Shown here: piece by piece, positions 1-7,530 of the stretch
Numbering within the stretch: the stretch's first letter is position 1
Layout: every line of letters starts with the position of its first letter
Assembly (NCBI GenBank): GCA_905221605.1
Contig: CAJNDS010000043.1
Span: forward strand, 197,501 to 220,000
Origin: Symbiodinium natans
Lineage: Eukaryota; Sar; Dinophyceae; Suessiales; Symbiodiniaceae
Direction: 5' to 3'
DNA length: 22,500 nucleotides
Translations under genes and position numbers: made by a program
The notes under the pieces: model-generated
The model's input: the letters and a program-made list of their open reading frames with translations, nothing else
What the model was told of the DNA's origin: nothing
Database searches by the model: none

Positions 1-23
1 GGAGCATCCAGGAGGAAACCCGG

Positions 24-256
24 AACCCTAAACCCTAAAACCTTAAACCCTAAACCCTAATCTCTAAACCCTAAACCCTAAACCCTAAACCCTAAGCCCT
101 AAACCCTAAGCCCTAAACCCTAAACCCTAATCTCTTAACCCTAAACCCTAAACCCTAAATCCTTAAACCCTAAACCCTAAACCCTAAACCCTAAGCCCTA
201 AGCCCTAAACCCTAAACCCTAAACCCTAAACCCTAACCCCTAAACCCTAAACCCTA
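24..256 (-). repeat. Telomere-type array, C-strand (CCCTAAA on +)
   Basis: About thirty imperfect CCCTAAA units with variants such as CCCTAAG and TCTCTAA. The array runs directly into the acceptor of the first exon (ccctAG at 256-257). Confidence 0.97.
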
Positions 257-257
257 G

Positions 258-355
258 AGGAAGCCCAGTGGTGCGCGGAGCACTTCCTGAGCCTCGAGCG
301 GCTGCATGAGCTCGAGGAGATGGTAGTTCAGATCCACGATGTGCCCCAGGGGCAG
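258..355 (+). CDS. Gene A exon A1: helicase-associated-like segment (partial gene)
   Basis: This is an open segment of 33 codons between a C-strand array ending in AG and a G-strand array starting with GT (cag|GTTTAG). The peptide includes QWCAEHFLSLERLHELEEM followed by VVQIHDV. The pattern W-C-x3-F-L-x4-L-x8-Q-[IL] is typical of the helicase-associated (HA2) region of DEAH/DExH RNA helicases, just after the two RecA-like domains. The exon is phase 0 at its 3' end. An alternative acceptor lies two bases downstream. The helicase core would lie upstream of the window. The family assignment rests on one motif and is tentative; that it is an exon is more secure. Confidence 0.65.
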
Positions 356-446
356 GTTTAGGGTTTAGGGTTTAGGGTTTAGGGTTTAGGGTTTAGGGTT
401 TAGGGCTTAGGGTTTAGGGTTTAGGGTCTAGGGTCTAGGGTTTAGT
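356..446 (+). repeat. Telomere-type array, G-strand (TTTAGGG on +)
   Basis: About thirteen heptamers. The first GT is the inferred donor of exon A1. A GGGTCTA variant is present at the distal end. Confidence 0.96.
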
Positions 447-524
447 GTTTAAAATCCCCCAAGTAGTCCTCATAAAGCCATAAAAAGATTGTAGTTTTTT
501 GTAGGGCCCCTAAACCTATCCCAG

Positions 525-1160
525 GTGTTGGAAGGTCTGGGGTATGCCGATGCTCTTCCTCAATCAGAGAAGGATCGGGTGAGGCTCAGGCGCCAGGAGA
601 AAGTGAACTTGAAGGCCGTGAGGACTCGACCGCAGCAGAGCGCGTCGCAAGACTTCGCCACCCTTTTGCGAAATCGACAGGATCGTGACACTCAGCTCTT
701 GCTGGCTTGGTGCATTGCTGCCAGCTTCACCAGTGGCCTCATTGAGGTCAAGAATGGCTCCAGCACAGAGCAGTTGAAGTACAAGGCCAAAGCACATCGC
801 TCGCAGGAGATCGGCAACCTTCTCTCCGCGCAAGGCCTGCGGGTGACGAATGCTCGCACGCTGAATAAGGGCGATGTCGAGGTGACCTTCCAGAGTCCAG
901 AGGAAGCCCACAAGGCATTTCAGCAAGCCTCGATGCTCAACAACAACCTGATGCCCTTCAGATCTGCGGACCCCTGGGGCAGACCCAACCAGCGCACGTC
1001 CTTGCACCCGCGCAAGTGCTACGAGGGACCCACAATGAGGATCCTTCCGTCCTCGCAGGCATGGCTGCCACCCACAGAAGATGCGGTGATTGTGGCTGGC
1101 GATGTCATGGCCATCATGAACCACAAGCGGACTGCGATGACGACGCTTGCCTGCCTTTGA
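525..1160 (+). CDS. Gene A exon A2: long open segment
   Basis: Open for 211 codons from an acceptor (ccCAG|GTGTTG) in phase 0, matching the end of A1, to a TGA at 1158-1160. Codon third positions are GC-rich. The segment starts with a charged stretch (SEKDRVRLRRQEKVNLKAV), followed by DTQLLLAWCIAASFTSGLIE and GDVEVTFQSPEEAHKAFQQA. The hydrophobic block followed by a small beta-rich part is what one expects after the HA2 domain of a DExH helicase, but I cannot name a family. Donor choices include GTGATT at 1084 and several GTGAGG sites, so the true exon end is unresolved; the TGA may be intronic. The antisense strand is also open for 186 codons, which I read as a GC-rich shadow. Confidence 0.6.
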   Translation: MLEGLGYADALPQSEKDRVRLRRQEKVNLKAVRTRPQQSASQDFATLLRNRQDRDTQLLLAWCIAASFTSGLIEVKNGSSTEQLKYKAKAHRSQEIGNLLSAQGLRVTNARTLNKGDVEVTFQSPEEAHKAFQQASMLNNNLMPFRSADPWGRPNQRTSLHPRKCYEGPTMRILPSSQAWLPPTEDAVIVAGDVMAIMNHKRTAMTTLACL

Positions 1161-1169
1161 TCTCTAAAG

Positions 1170-1201
1170 CACGCGCGCGCGCGCGCGCGCGCGCGCGCGC
1201 C
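1170..1201. repeat. (CG)n dinucleotide microsatellite
   Basis: About fifteen CG units directly after the open segment of exon A2. Alternating purine-pyrimidine DNA of this kind can adopt the Z form. Confidence 0.97.
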
Positions 1202-1212
1202 TCGCTGCGCAG

Positions 1213-1267
1213 GTTGAGAACCCGCGTTGCTCTTTGTTGCTCCCGTTGTGCCGCCTCGGCTTCCCAG
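1213..1267 (+). CDS. Gene A exon A3 (weak candidate)
   Basis: Acceptor gcgcAG|GTT and donor ccaG|GTATTT bound 18 codons plus one base (VENPRCSLLLPLCRLGFP). It starts in phase 0 and leaves one base, which bridges A2 to A4. It has no telomeric flanks. It was chosen mainly because it makes the phases fit, so treat it as a hypothesis. Confidence 0.25.
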
Positions 1268-1432
1268 GTATTTCTGCACCAAGTGCAGCACGGTACCCAC
1301 GGGCATCGTCCCTTTGATCTTGTGCGCGACGTATCCGGCAGCCCAGGTCACCAAGCAGGCATGGGGCGTCGGGGGGGTTTGATGCACCTCAGGCAGTGCA
1401 CAGAAACCTTGTGTTCGCATGTTTCGTTGCAA

Positions 1433-1480
1433 CCCTAAACCCTAAACCCTAAACCCTAAACCCTAAACCCTAAACCCTAA
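1433..1480 (-). repeat. Telomere-type array, C-strand
   Basis: Seven near-perfect CCCTAAA units. The last is followed by AG at 1481-1482, the acceptor of exon A4. Confidence 0.96.
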
Positions 1481-1482
1481 AG

Positions 1483-1596
1483 CGCCACATCGCCAGGGTG
1501 GAGTGTGGCTGGTAAGCACACTCATCCACGGGCAGCGGCAGGACGAGAGGTTCTCAGCGCCTCCCGAGAAGGCCCAGAGTGAGTTGACCACAAGGG
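1483..1596 (+). CDS. Gene A exon A4
   Basis: An open 114-nt segment between opposed telomeric arrays, with acceptor ctaaAG|CG and donor aggG|GTTTAG. The frame starting with two carried bases is stop-free (GGVWLVSTLIHGQRQDERFS, then PPEKAQSELTTR). The other two frames contain stops. It ends with one base, which with the CG opening A5 makes an alanine codon. No family recognised. Confidence 0.6.
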
Positions 1597-1695
1597 GTTT
1601 AGGGTTTCAGGGTTTAGGGCTTCAGGGTTTAGGGTTTAGGGTTTAGGGTTTAGGGTTTGGGGTTTAGGGTTTAGGGTTTAGGGTTTGGGGTTTAA
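1597..1695 (+). repeat. Telomere-type array, G-strand
   Basis: About fourteen TTTAGGG units with a few variants (GGTTTCA, GGGGTTTG). Its first GT is the donor of exon A4. Confidence 0.96.
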
Positions 1696-1782
1696 ATATA
1701 CAGGCTCTGGCAAGACGGCGCGGAGTCTCATCGGAGGAGGGTGTGAAGGAAGTATCGAATGGATCCCCCCCAAAAAGGCCAT

Positions 1783-1885
1783 CATATGAAGCAGGGTTTA
1801 TATTTCTGTTATTGGTGAGTGTATATAAAGTGCCTTTTTCATGTTCGTGAGTGTATATACTCAGTGTATGACTCCTACTTCATAC
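1783..1885. mobile_element. MITE-like element, family D copy 1
   Basis: The ends are inverted (CATATGAAGCAGGG... and ...cctacTTCATAC). The interior carries two copies of GTGAGTGTATATA. Related copies lie at 3154-3255 and 5062-5187, so this is a dispersed non-autonomous element within an intron. Confidence 0.7.
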
Positions 1886-2125
1886 AAAGAGGACTTCCCA
1901 GATGTACTGTACCCTTGGGGACTTAGGGGACTGGTAGCTGCGTTTGCCCTAAACCCAAAACCACTGTTGTACCGAAGCTCCAAGTTCGCTCCTCGGGGAT
2001 GCAGGTGGGCAGATTACTCGAAAGCATCAGGGACAAGATGGACGCTGAGTTTGGCTTCAAGCAAGCAGAAAGGCAACGCATCGTGGAGGACTGGAAGCGA
2101 CCCTTTCATACGGAGAGCCCCAAGG

Positions 2126-2151
2126 CCCTAACCCTAAACCCTAAACCCTAA
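2126..2151 (-). repeat. Short telomere-type array, C-strand
   Basis: Three to four CCCTAAA units, 20 bp upstream of the acceptor of exon A5. Confidence 0.93.
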
Positions 2152-2171
2152 TGTAAACCCCATAGTTCTAG

Positions 2172-2256
2172 CGGTTTTTGGAGTTGAGGAGAGACGGCGC
2201 AATGTTCTCGAGCTCATGCGGCTGTTAGATCGGTCCTGCTCTCAGTGCTGTTCAGG
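2172..2256 (+). CDS. Gene A exon A5
   Basis: Acceptor ttctAG|CG and donor tcaGG|GTTTAG. The peptide VFGVEERRRNVLELMRLLDR followed by SCSQCCS reads as an amphipathic helix and a Cys cluster. It takes one base from A4 and passes two bases to A6. The G-strand array starts at the exon's last base. Confidence 0.6.
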
Positions 2257-2370
2257 GTTTAGGGTTTAGGGTTTAGGGTTTAGGGTTTAGGGTTTAGGGT
2301 TTAGGGTTTAGGGTTTAGGGTTTTAGAGTTTAGAGTTTAGGGTTTAGGGTTTAGGGTTTTGGGTTTGGGG
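2257..2370 (+). repeat. Telomere-type array, G-strand
   Basis: About sixteen TTTAGGG units with TTTAGAG and TTTTGGG variants at the distal end. Confidence 0.96.
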
Positions 2371-2525
2371 GATGGTTCTCTGCTGGACTTCTACGATGCC
2401 GCTTCTGGGCGTCCTGCAGTCATCCTTGCATCCCTGTACGAGCCCAGGGGTCACTGATCAGGATTCCTACTTTCTGGCCATGATCGTTGTGAATGTAGCT
2501 TTCTTTATGCGAACAATTTTGCAAT

Positions 2526-2686
2526 CCCAGACCCCTGGGAGGATCCAAAAAGTACAACCCCCAAATCGTACCCTATACTACTACTGGGTCATCTGTAGGA
2601 ACCCTAAACCCTAAGCCCCAAACCCTAAACCCTAAGCCCTAAACCCTTGAGGGGCTCTACTTTTGGGCTCCTCCCAGGGGTCTGGG
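2526..2686. mobile_element. MITE-like element, family C copy 1, carrying a telomeric insertion
   Basis: The terminal inverted repeats are CCCAGACCCCTGGGAGGATC and its complement near ...CAGGGGTCTGGG. A sister copy at 4087-4206 is colinear except for 42 bp at 2605-2646, which are six telomeric heptamers inserted after GGAACCC. Confidence 0.8.
2605..2646 (-). repeat. Six telomeric heptamers inserted inside a MITE
   Basis: Six units (TAAACCC, TAAGCCC, CAAACCC, TAAACCC, TAAGCCC, TAAACCC) are absent from the sister element at 4087-4206, where GGAACCC is followed directly by TTAAGGGG. Confidence 0.88.
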
Positions 2687-3411
2687 ACTATTTTATTGCC
2701 ATGATCGTTGTGAGCGTAGCATGCTTTATACGAGCAATTATTCAACACCACCCGTGTAGACAAAAGGGTCGGGAGAATTGCTAATAATCTTCCCAGGTGG
2801 TCCCTTTGTAGTTATACTACAATAACCCCCCAAAACCCTATTCTAACTATACAAGCCCCTTGTTTAGTCTGAAGGTCTGACGCCGTGCCTCCGATGCGGT
2901 CTCTGGATCAGAAGCAGGCCAGAGCGCGTGCTGGAGGCACGTAATACAGGGGTCGGAATAATTACGAACAGTATTCCCTTATGGTCCCTTCCTACCGGAG
3001 GGAATTTTCCCGGCAATCATTAGCACCCTTTGTATACCCAAGATGCGAATCTTCCTTCGCATAGGAATCCCCCAACAGATGTACTCCAATGTTGCGCAAC
3101 CCTCGAATTGGTGGTGTGTGGTGATGGTTGGCGCCGGCCAACTGAGGTTGGGACATATGAAGCAGGGCATATATTACGGTTCTTGGTGAGTGTATAATAT
3201 TGGTGAGTGTATGTACTTGGTGTCCTTTTGGAGGTAGAAGAAATCTGCTTCATATCTTTTCCCTTATCGGTTTTAAGGGCGTCATTTCTCAGAAAGTGTG
3301 CAGCGCCAACCTTCGCTTCACCTCTTGGGTGCCTGAAGTACCAGCCCGGAACCCCTGAAAAAGGGACCCTGATTTGTAGCACCTACCACATGAGAGTCAG
3401 TAGAGTTGACC
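2687..3411. other. Intron interior with repeat relics, no gene seen
   Basis: This stretch of the intron between A5 and A6 holds a segment at 2797-2870 (GTCCCTTTGTAGTTATAC...) that recurs at 10478-10550. It also holds a short element at 2945-3030 and MITE copy D2. No open frame here has exon-like boundaries. Confidence 0.6.
3154..3255. mobile_element. MITE-like element, family D copy 2
   Basis: Ends are CATATGAAGCAGGG and TGCTTCATAT. The internal TTGGTGAGTGTAT motif is shared with the copies at 1783 and 5062. Confidence 0.75.
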
Positions 3412-3514
3412 AACCCTAAACCCTAAGCCCTAAACCCTAACCCCTCAGCCCTAAGCCCTGAGCCCTAAACCGTAAACCCTAAGCCCTAAACCCTAAATCC
3501 TAAACTCTAAACCC
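3412..3514 (-). repeat. Telomere-type array, C-strand
   Basis: About fourteen units, rich in CCCTAAG, CCCTGAG and CCGTAAA variants. It ends 13 bp upstream of the A6 acceptor. Confidence 0.95.
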
Positions 3515-3527
3515 AATGCACTGGCAG

Positions 3528-3659
3528 GTGGAAGCAATGTGTTTATGGACGCGGACGTGTCGTCTCTGGTGAATTTGTTGGCCAACAACTTGGAGAACTT
3601 CCGCTTGTGAAGGCCGAGATGCTCGCCGAAGGCGGGCATCTCGACAAGAGAGAGTTCCA
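3528..3659 (+). CDS. Gene A exon A6
   Basis: Acceptor tggcAG|G and donor ttcCA|GTAGAT bound 43 full codons without a stop (GEFVGQQLGELPLVKAEMLA, then EGGHLDKREF). One base comes from A5 and two are passed to A7, making His before QPWTP. A competing frame over the first 80 nt (VFMDADVSSLVNLLANNLEN, then TGA) is equally protein-like, so the frame is not certain. Unlike most exons here, its 3' side is not followed at once by a G-strand array. Confidence 0.45.
3615..3643. other. Near-perfect hairpin within exon A6
   Basis: CGAGATGC and CGCC pair with GGCG and GCATCTCG around a GAA loop. The stem is about 13 bp with one T-G wobble. Confidence 0.7.
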
Positions 3660-3696
3660 GTAGATAGCCATGGGTCCGCATGTGTAAATGTGTATG

Positions 3697-3785
3697 CATA
3701 TATATATATATATAGAGGTGTGTATATGTAGGTATATATGCGTGAGAGAACATATATCTAGATGTATATATGTATTGCATATCAT
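3697..3785. repeat. TA-rich low-complexity tract
   Basis: A (TA)n run followed by repeated GTATATG/TATATG motifs, within the intron after A6. Confidence 0.9.
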
Positions 3786-3935
3786 ATCGGAGATGATATT
3801 GCTGCGTGCAACATGTTCTATTCGACATACTCGATACAACGTTGAGCTCCAGAACAGGACTCATGAGAATTTGGCCGCAATGTGCATGAGGCCACTTGTA
3901 GGAGTCTTCCTGGCCAATCATGCTGTAGCATGATA

Positions 3936-3999
3936 GGGTTTAGGGTTTAGGGTTTAGGGTTTAGGGTTTAGGGTTTAGGGTTTAGGGTTTAGGGTTTAG
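3936..3999 (+). repeat. Telomere-type array, G-strand
   Basis: Nine TTTAGGG units. A short open segment at 3904-3935 (SLPGQSCCSMI) directly precedes it with a possible GG|GTTTAG donor; it may be a small phase-preserving exon. Confidence 0.95.
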
Positions 4000-4086
4000 G
4001 GCCGCTCGGCCCGCCAGTATTCTGATAGAGGGTCCCATGCCTAAGATGTTTGGGGGAGGCCAGGGTGGGCACCGAATGCCAGTCAG

Positions 4087-4206
4087 CCCAGACCCCTGGG
4101 AGGATCCAAAAAGGTAGAGCTTTCAAATGGTACCCCATGCTGTTCTTGGGTCATTTTCAGGAACCCTTAAGGGGATCTACTTGTTGGATCCCGCCAGGGG
4201 TCTGGG
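4087..4206. mobile_element. MITE-like element, family C copy 2 (no telomeric insertion)
   Basis: 120 bp with terminal inverted repeats CCCAGACCCCTGGGAGGATC / GGATCCCGCCAGGGGTCTGG. Colinear with the copy at 2526-2686 minus its 42 bp of heptamers. Confidence 0.82.
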
Positions 4207-4424
4207 AGGCTGCTCGATGGGGAGCTGTACAGACGGGCTTGGTCGAGCGGAGGCATGTCTTCAAATCCTTGGCCCGGCTGGGAGAAATCTGGTCGTATGA
4301 TGAAGCAAGGTCGAAATCAGTCGTGCTTACGCCTCTGAGTGCATTCTGGCGCTGGACTACTGCAGAGGTAGTGCTGCCGCCCCAAGATGTGGGTGTGGGG
4401 ATGTTCACCTTATGCTTTACGAAG

Positions 4425-4590
4425 AACCCTGAACCCTGAACCCTGCCCCCTAAACCCTAAACCCTAAACCCTAAACCCTAAACCCTAAACCCTAAACCCT
4501 AAACCCTAAACCCTAAACCCTAAACCCTAAACCCTAAACCCTAAACCCTAAACCCTAAACCCTAAACCCTAAATCCTAACCCTAAACCCT
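4425..4590 (-). repeat. Telomere-type array, C-strand
   Basis: About 22 units, nearly pure, starting with two CCCTGAA variants. It ends four bases from the A7 acceptor. Confidence 0.97.
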
Positions 4591-4594
4591 GGAG

Positions 4595-4671
4595 CCAACC
4601 TTGGACACCTCAAGGTTCCCAACTGCAGCCGCCTCCTGCGATGGAGGCGCATCTTTTCTTGGTGAGTTGCG
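4595..4671 (+). CDS. Gene A exon A7
   Basis: Acceptor tgGAG|C. The frame QPWTPQGSQLQPPPAMEAHL followed by FLVSC is open, and one base is left before G|GTCTAG at the start of the G-strand array. A strong alternative donor, GTGAGT, lies at 4662 but would break the phase with A8. Proline-rich linker, then a hydrophobic stretch. No family recognised. Confidence 0.5.
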
Positions 4672-4850
4672 GTCTAGGGGTCTAAGGCTCTAGGGTTTAC
4701 GGTATAGGGTTTAGGGTTTAGGGTTTAGGGTTTAGGGTTTAGGGTTTCGGTTTTAGGGTTCAGGGTTCTAGGGTCTAGGGTTTAGGGTTCTAGGGTTTAG
4801 GGGGTTGTAGGGTTTAGGGTTGTAGGGTTTTAGGGTTCAGGGTTTGTTGT
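4672..4850 (+). repeat. Degenerate telomere-type array, G-strand
   Basis: TTTAGGG units mixed with GTCTAGG, GTTCAGG and GTTGTAGG variants. A short related patch lies at 4939-4971. Confidence 0.93.
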
Positions 4851-4971
4851 CTTTGGGCTTTCCTGATGTGGTAGCTTCTCGACCGCTGTTGTGGATGTTT
4901 CATGTTTGTTGGCTCTTCTTTAGGGCACCATGAAGATTTTTGGGTTTAGGGTTCCGGGTTCAGGGTTTAGG

Positions 4972-5390
4972 GCGTGCTAAAGCCCTCTTTGCCTGGCAAA
5001 TCCTACAGGGGCGCGGGGCATCGCAACAAACCCAACGAGCTCGCAACAGTTGAATGAGGGACTATATGAAGTAGGGTTTATACTGCTGTTTTTGGTGAGT
5101 GCATAGAAGGCTCCTTTTTAATATTGGTGAGTGTGTTTACCGGGTGTCCTTTTGGGGGTACAAGAAATATGTACCCTGCTTCAGATGAACCCTGAAAAGG
5201 TTCAGGTTGCCGGGTTTAGGCTGTAGGGTATGGAGGGCTATACGGCTCTACGGTTCTATGGCACCTATCTTAATGAAGATCCCTGTAAAGAAGGAGCAAG
5301 CTACTACGCTACTCTCTAGGATGCGGGTTTGCGTGGGGCTTACAAGACCCAAGCTCGAAGCTCTACTACAACCTTTTTTAATGCATAAGT
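4972..5390. other. Intron interior, no gene seen
   Basis: Contains MITE copy D3 and a 62-codon open frame at 5207-5395 without ATG context or splice-like borders, which I do not consider real. Confidence 0.5.
5062..5187. mobile_element. MITE-like element, family D copy 3
   Basis: Ends are CTATATGAAGTAGGG and CCCTGCTTCAGATG. It carries the same duplicated TTGGTGAGTG motifs as the other copies. Confidence 0.7.
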
Positions 5391-5518
5391 CCTAAACCCG
5401 AAACCCGAAACCCGAAGCCCGAAGCCCCAAACCCTAAACCCTGAACCCTGAACCCTAAACCCTAAACCCTAAACCCTAAACCCGAAACCCTAAACCCTAA
5501 ACCCTAAACACCCTGAAC
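5391..5518 (-). repeat. Telomere-type array, C-strand
   Basis: About eighteen units. The first five are CCCGAAA/CCCGAAG variants, then CCCTAAA. It ends just upstream of exon A8. Confidence 0.95.
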
Positions 5519-5524
5519 CGCCAG

Positions 5525-5610
5525 CAGTCCTAGTGGCTGCCGACGAGAGGCTCGAAGACTTGGAATGGCCGGCGCCTCCCTCGGCAACGGGGAAATTTCC
5601 AAATTCCAGA
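5525..5610 (+). CDS. Gene A exon A8
   Basis: Acceptor gccAG|CA and donor tccAGA|GTTTGG. The peptide VLVAADERLEDLEWPAPPSA followed by TGKFPNSR is open. Joined to A7 it gives a smooth sequence (HLFLVSC-A-VLVAADERLE). Ends in phase 0. Alternative AGs 3 and 9 bases downstream keep the same phase. Confidence 0.58.
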
Positions 5611-5677
5611 GTTTGGGGTCTAGGGTCTAGAGGGTTTAGGGTTCAGGGTTTAGGGTTTAGGGTTTAGGGTTTAGGGG
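5611..5677 (+). repeat. Telomere-type array, G-strand
   Basis: About nine units, starting with GTTTGGG and GTCTAGG variants at the donor of A8. Confidence 0.94.
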
Positions 5678-5754
5678 GGAGTCTCGGCTTTGCAGAGATA
5701 TACGAAGCGTTCAAAAAGGGTACATGTTATGTTTAGCTGCTAGTGACTCCAGGA

Positions 5755-5846
5755 AAACCCTAAACCCTAAACCCTAAACCCTAAACCCTAAACCCTAAAC
5801 CCTAAACCCTAAACCCTAAACCCTAAACCCTAAACCCTAAACCCTA
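5755..5846 (-). repeat. Telomere-type array, C-strand (intron-internal)
   Basis: Thirteen perfect CCCTAAA units. It is followed by a MITE instead of an exon. Confidence 0.97.
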
Positions 5847-5851
5847 GACTT

Positions 5852-5956
5852 GCTGGTTAGGGAATGAGGGAATCAGGTACCCTATAGAATCCCTTAAAGG
5901 GTATCTATAGGGGGATATAAGGTACCTCACTCCCTCATTCCCTACTAAGAACCAGG
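5852..5956. mobile_element. MITE-like inverted-repeat element between two C-strand arrays
   Basis: The left end (CTGGTTAGGGAATGAGGGA) and the inverted right end (TCCCTCATTCCCTACTAAGAACCAG) match apart from a 3-bp gap. Internal GGTACC and CTATAG motifs are also inverted. Related pieces occur at 17444-17500. Confidence 0.75.
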
Positions 5957-5958
5957 CT

Positions 5959-6051
5959 CTGAACCCTGAACCCTGAACCCTGAACCCTAAACCCTAAACC
6001 CTAAACCCTAAACCCTAAACCCTAAACCCTAAACCCTAAACCCCTAACCCA
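5959..6051 (-). repeat. Telomere-type array, C-strand
   Basis: Thirteen units, the first four CCCTGAA. It ends about 20 bp from the acceptor at 6073. Confidence 0.96.
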
Positions 6052-6073
6052 CAGTAAGTAGAAGCAAGCTCAG

Positions 6074-6172
6074 AGTGTCACTGTCTGGGCCGAGCACGCT
6101 GGCGGCTCAAGCGCTTCGAAGAGCACGATCCCTCGCTCCACCATGGCATCCCTGATGTCCAAGGCCGCCTTG
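6074..6172 (+). CDS. Exon A9: last exon of gene A or first exon of the membrane-protein gene
   Basis: Acceptor ctcAG|AGT and donor TTG|GTTTAG bound exactly 33 codons, phase 0 at both ends (SVTVWAEHAGGSSASKSTIP, then RSTMASLMSKAAL). An ATG at 6143 lies in a Kozak-like context (CCACCATGG). Its ten codons join in frame to the exon at 6476 and supply the start that the latter lacks. Phase also fits the end of A8, so either the upstream codons are 5' leader, or gene A and the membrane protein form one polypeptide. The leader reading is simpler. Confidence 0.6.
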
Positions 6173-6290
6173 GTTTAGGGTTTAGGGTTTAGGGTTTCGG
6201 GTTTGGGGTATGGGGTTTAGGGTTTAGGGTTTAGGGTTTAGGGTGTAGGGTTTAGGGTTTAGGGTTTAATTAGGGTTTAGGGTTTAGGGT
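6173..6290 (+). repeat. Telomere-type array, G-strand
   Basis: About sixteen units. Its first GT is the donor of the exon ending at 6172. Confidence 0.96.
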
Positions 6291-6300
6291 TTGAAACATC

Positions 6301-6403
6301 TTGGGTTCCCACTTATACTAACAGTCCTTCATAGGGATTATGATTGGGGGTACTATGCTCCCTACTAAGGCCTGATAGTATAAGGAAGAGGGGAACATCC
6401 CAA
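6301..6403. mobile_element. MITE-like element, family A copy 1, with 8-bp target duplication
   Basis: Ends are TTGGGTTCCC and GGGAACATCCCAA. It is flanked on both sides by GAAACATC (6293-6300 and 6404-6411), a clean target-site duplication. Related copies lie at 15724-15816 and 19825-19895. Confidence 0.82.
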
Positions 6404-6475
6404 GAAACATCGGTTGTGATCGAACTTGCTCTGCGATGCATTGAGGCTGATGCTGATGAGGGCACATAAGGACAG

Positions 6476-7042
6476 CATTCGTTGCTTGTCGGCGTTGCGA
6501 GTTCTGATGTGTCGCAGGCCCTTCTCCTGGCTGCCTGCTGCGCCTCCGCCTGGGCCTGCCAAAATGAGGGGTGGGACCAGAATGCCTTCACGGCGTCCCT
6601 CTACGGTGGCTCTTTCGGTGGCATGGCGCTGGCCCTCATCATGGTGGTCCTTGCCTCCTTGCCGCTTTGCTGCGGAGTGTTGAGGCAGTACGGGAAGATC
6701 ATTGCTGGCTTCGCCATCGTGCTTGGATTGGTCTCCTTGGCGATTCCCCTCCTTGGCTCCATGGGTGCCTGCGGGCCTTTCGTGGATGCCATTTGCAATG
6801 AGCGCTGCGGCGGCTACGAGTGCACAGCGACGGAGAGGGACGACATGTCATCCCTTTGCAACGCGCTGGGCTTCCTGGTGGTCTACATCGGCGCCTTTGG
6901 CTGGGCCACCTGCATCTTGGGCATCGTGGCGGCCTCGCTGGGCTGCTGCGTGTGCTGCGGCTGCTGCAAGGCCAAGATGGACGAGCCCGCGCCAGGGGGT
7001 CAGCCGGCCGTGGTGGTTGGGTCCGTGCAACAGGTGGCGTGA
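6476..7042 (+). CDS. Cysteine-rich multi-pass membrane protein, main exon
   Basis: 188 codons to TGA at 7040-7042, in phase 0 from acceptor gacAG|CAT. With the ten codons from ATG 6143 the protein has 198 residues. Residues 24-38 (QALLLAACCASAWAC) look like a signal peptide or first helix. Hydrophobic helices follow at about 58-79, 85-106 and 140-166. The loop between the last two holds five Cys (about 109, 117, 121, 126, 138), suiting disulfides on the luminal or outer face. The last helix ends in a Cys cluster (CCVCCGCCK), a likely S-acylation site, then a short polar tail. The layout resembles four-helix (claudin/tetraspan-like) proteins, but I recognise no family. Codon use is strongly GC3-biased, and the exon is unusually long for this window. 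Confidence 0.85.
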   Translation, partial: HSLLVGVASSDVSQALLLAACCASAWACQNEGWDQNAFTASLYGGSFGGMALALIMVVLASLPLCCGVLRQYGKIIAGFAIVLGLVSLAIPLLGSMGACGPFVDAICNERCGGYECTATERDDMSSLCNALGFLVVYIGAFGWATCILGIVAASLGCCVCCGCCKAKMDEPAPGGQPAVVVGSVQQVA

Positions 7043-7458
7043 AACTCTGCAAGCAGCTGCTGACCATGAAGGTCGGGCGCCGCCTGGGCTAGGCTCGAAG
7101 GGGCCCAAGTTGCAGGTGGCCTGTGTGCTGAGGCAGAGGCTTGTGGCTGATCTTGTGGCGACCATGAAGTATCCTTGTGAAGTATCCTTGTCTTCCAGTG
7201 CAGTTGCTTGAAACGCGCATCTCATGTTTCTAAGAGGCCCAACATCTATCAGGCAGATACTGCACTATACTGTAGGGGTCGGACTTATGGTCCCTATATA
7301 AGTACACTAGAATAAAGGTTCGACAATTGGAAGAATCCGAAGGATGCTTGTTTGTACTGTGCGTCCTCGTCAAACTGACGGGCGCTTCTTTGCTTCCTGC
7401 CCGGCGAAGAGGGGTTTGGCGAAGATAGGGGACCCCTAATTTCAACCCCCGAAATTGT
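7043..7458. other. 3' flank of the membrane-protein gene; repeat relics
   Basis: Contains a short tandem duplication GAAGTATCCTTGT (7165-7190). A segment at 7270-7320 (GGGGTCGGA...TATGGTCCCTA) shares motifs with 2948-2990. No polyadenylation signal or gene is evident. Confidence 0.5.
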
Positions 7459-7520
7459 AGGTTTAGGGTTTAGGGTTTAGGGTTTGGGGTTTAGGGTTTA
7501 GGGTTTAGGGTTTAGGGTTA
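7459..7520 (+). repeat. Telomere-type array, G-strand
   Basis: About nine TTTAGGG units with one TTTGGGG variant. Confidence 0.95.
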
Positions 7521-7530
7521 ACCATCCAAG

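Noticed and set aside
24-256. A true chromosome end (telomere)
   Set aside because: Arrays are interstitial, short, in both orientations, variant-rich and separated by open segments throughout the window. A terminal array would be long, uniform and of one polarity.
564-1124. 186-codon minus-strand ORF opposite exon A2
   Set aside because: The + frame fits an acceptor and the phase of A1 and has the better codon bias. GC-rich DNA commonly leaves the antisense frame open.
6699-7225. Overlapping + and - strand ORFs over the membrane-protein exon
   Set aside because: They are Arg/Pro/Ala-rich shadows of the exon at 6476-7042, whose hydrophobic pattern and Cys spacing mark it as the real frame.
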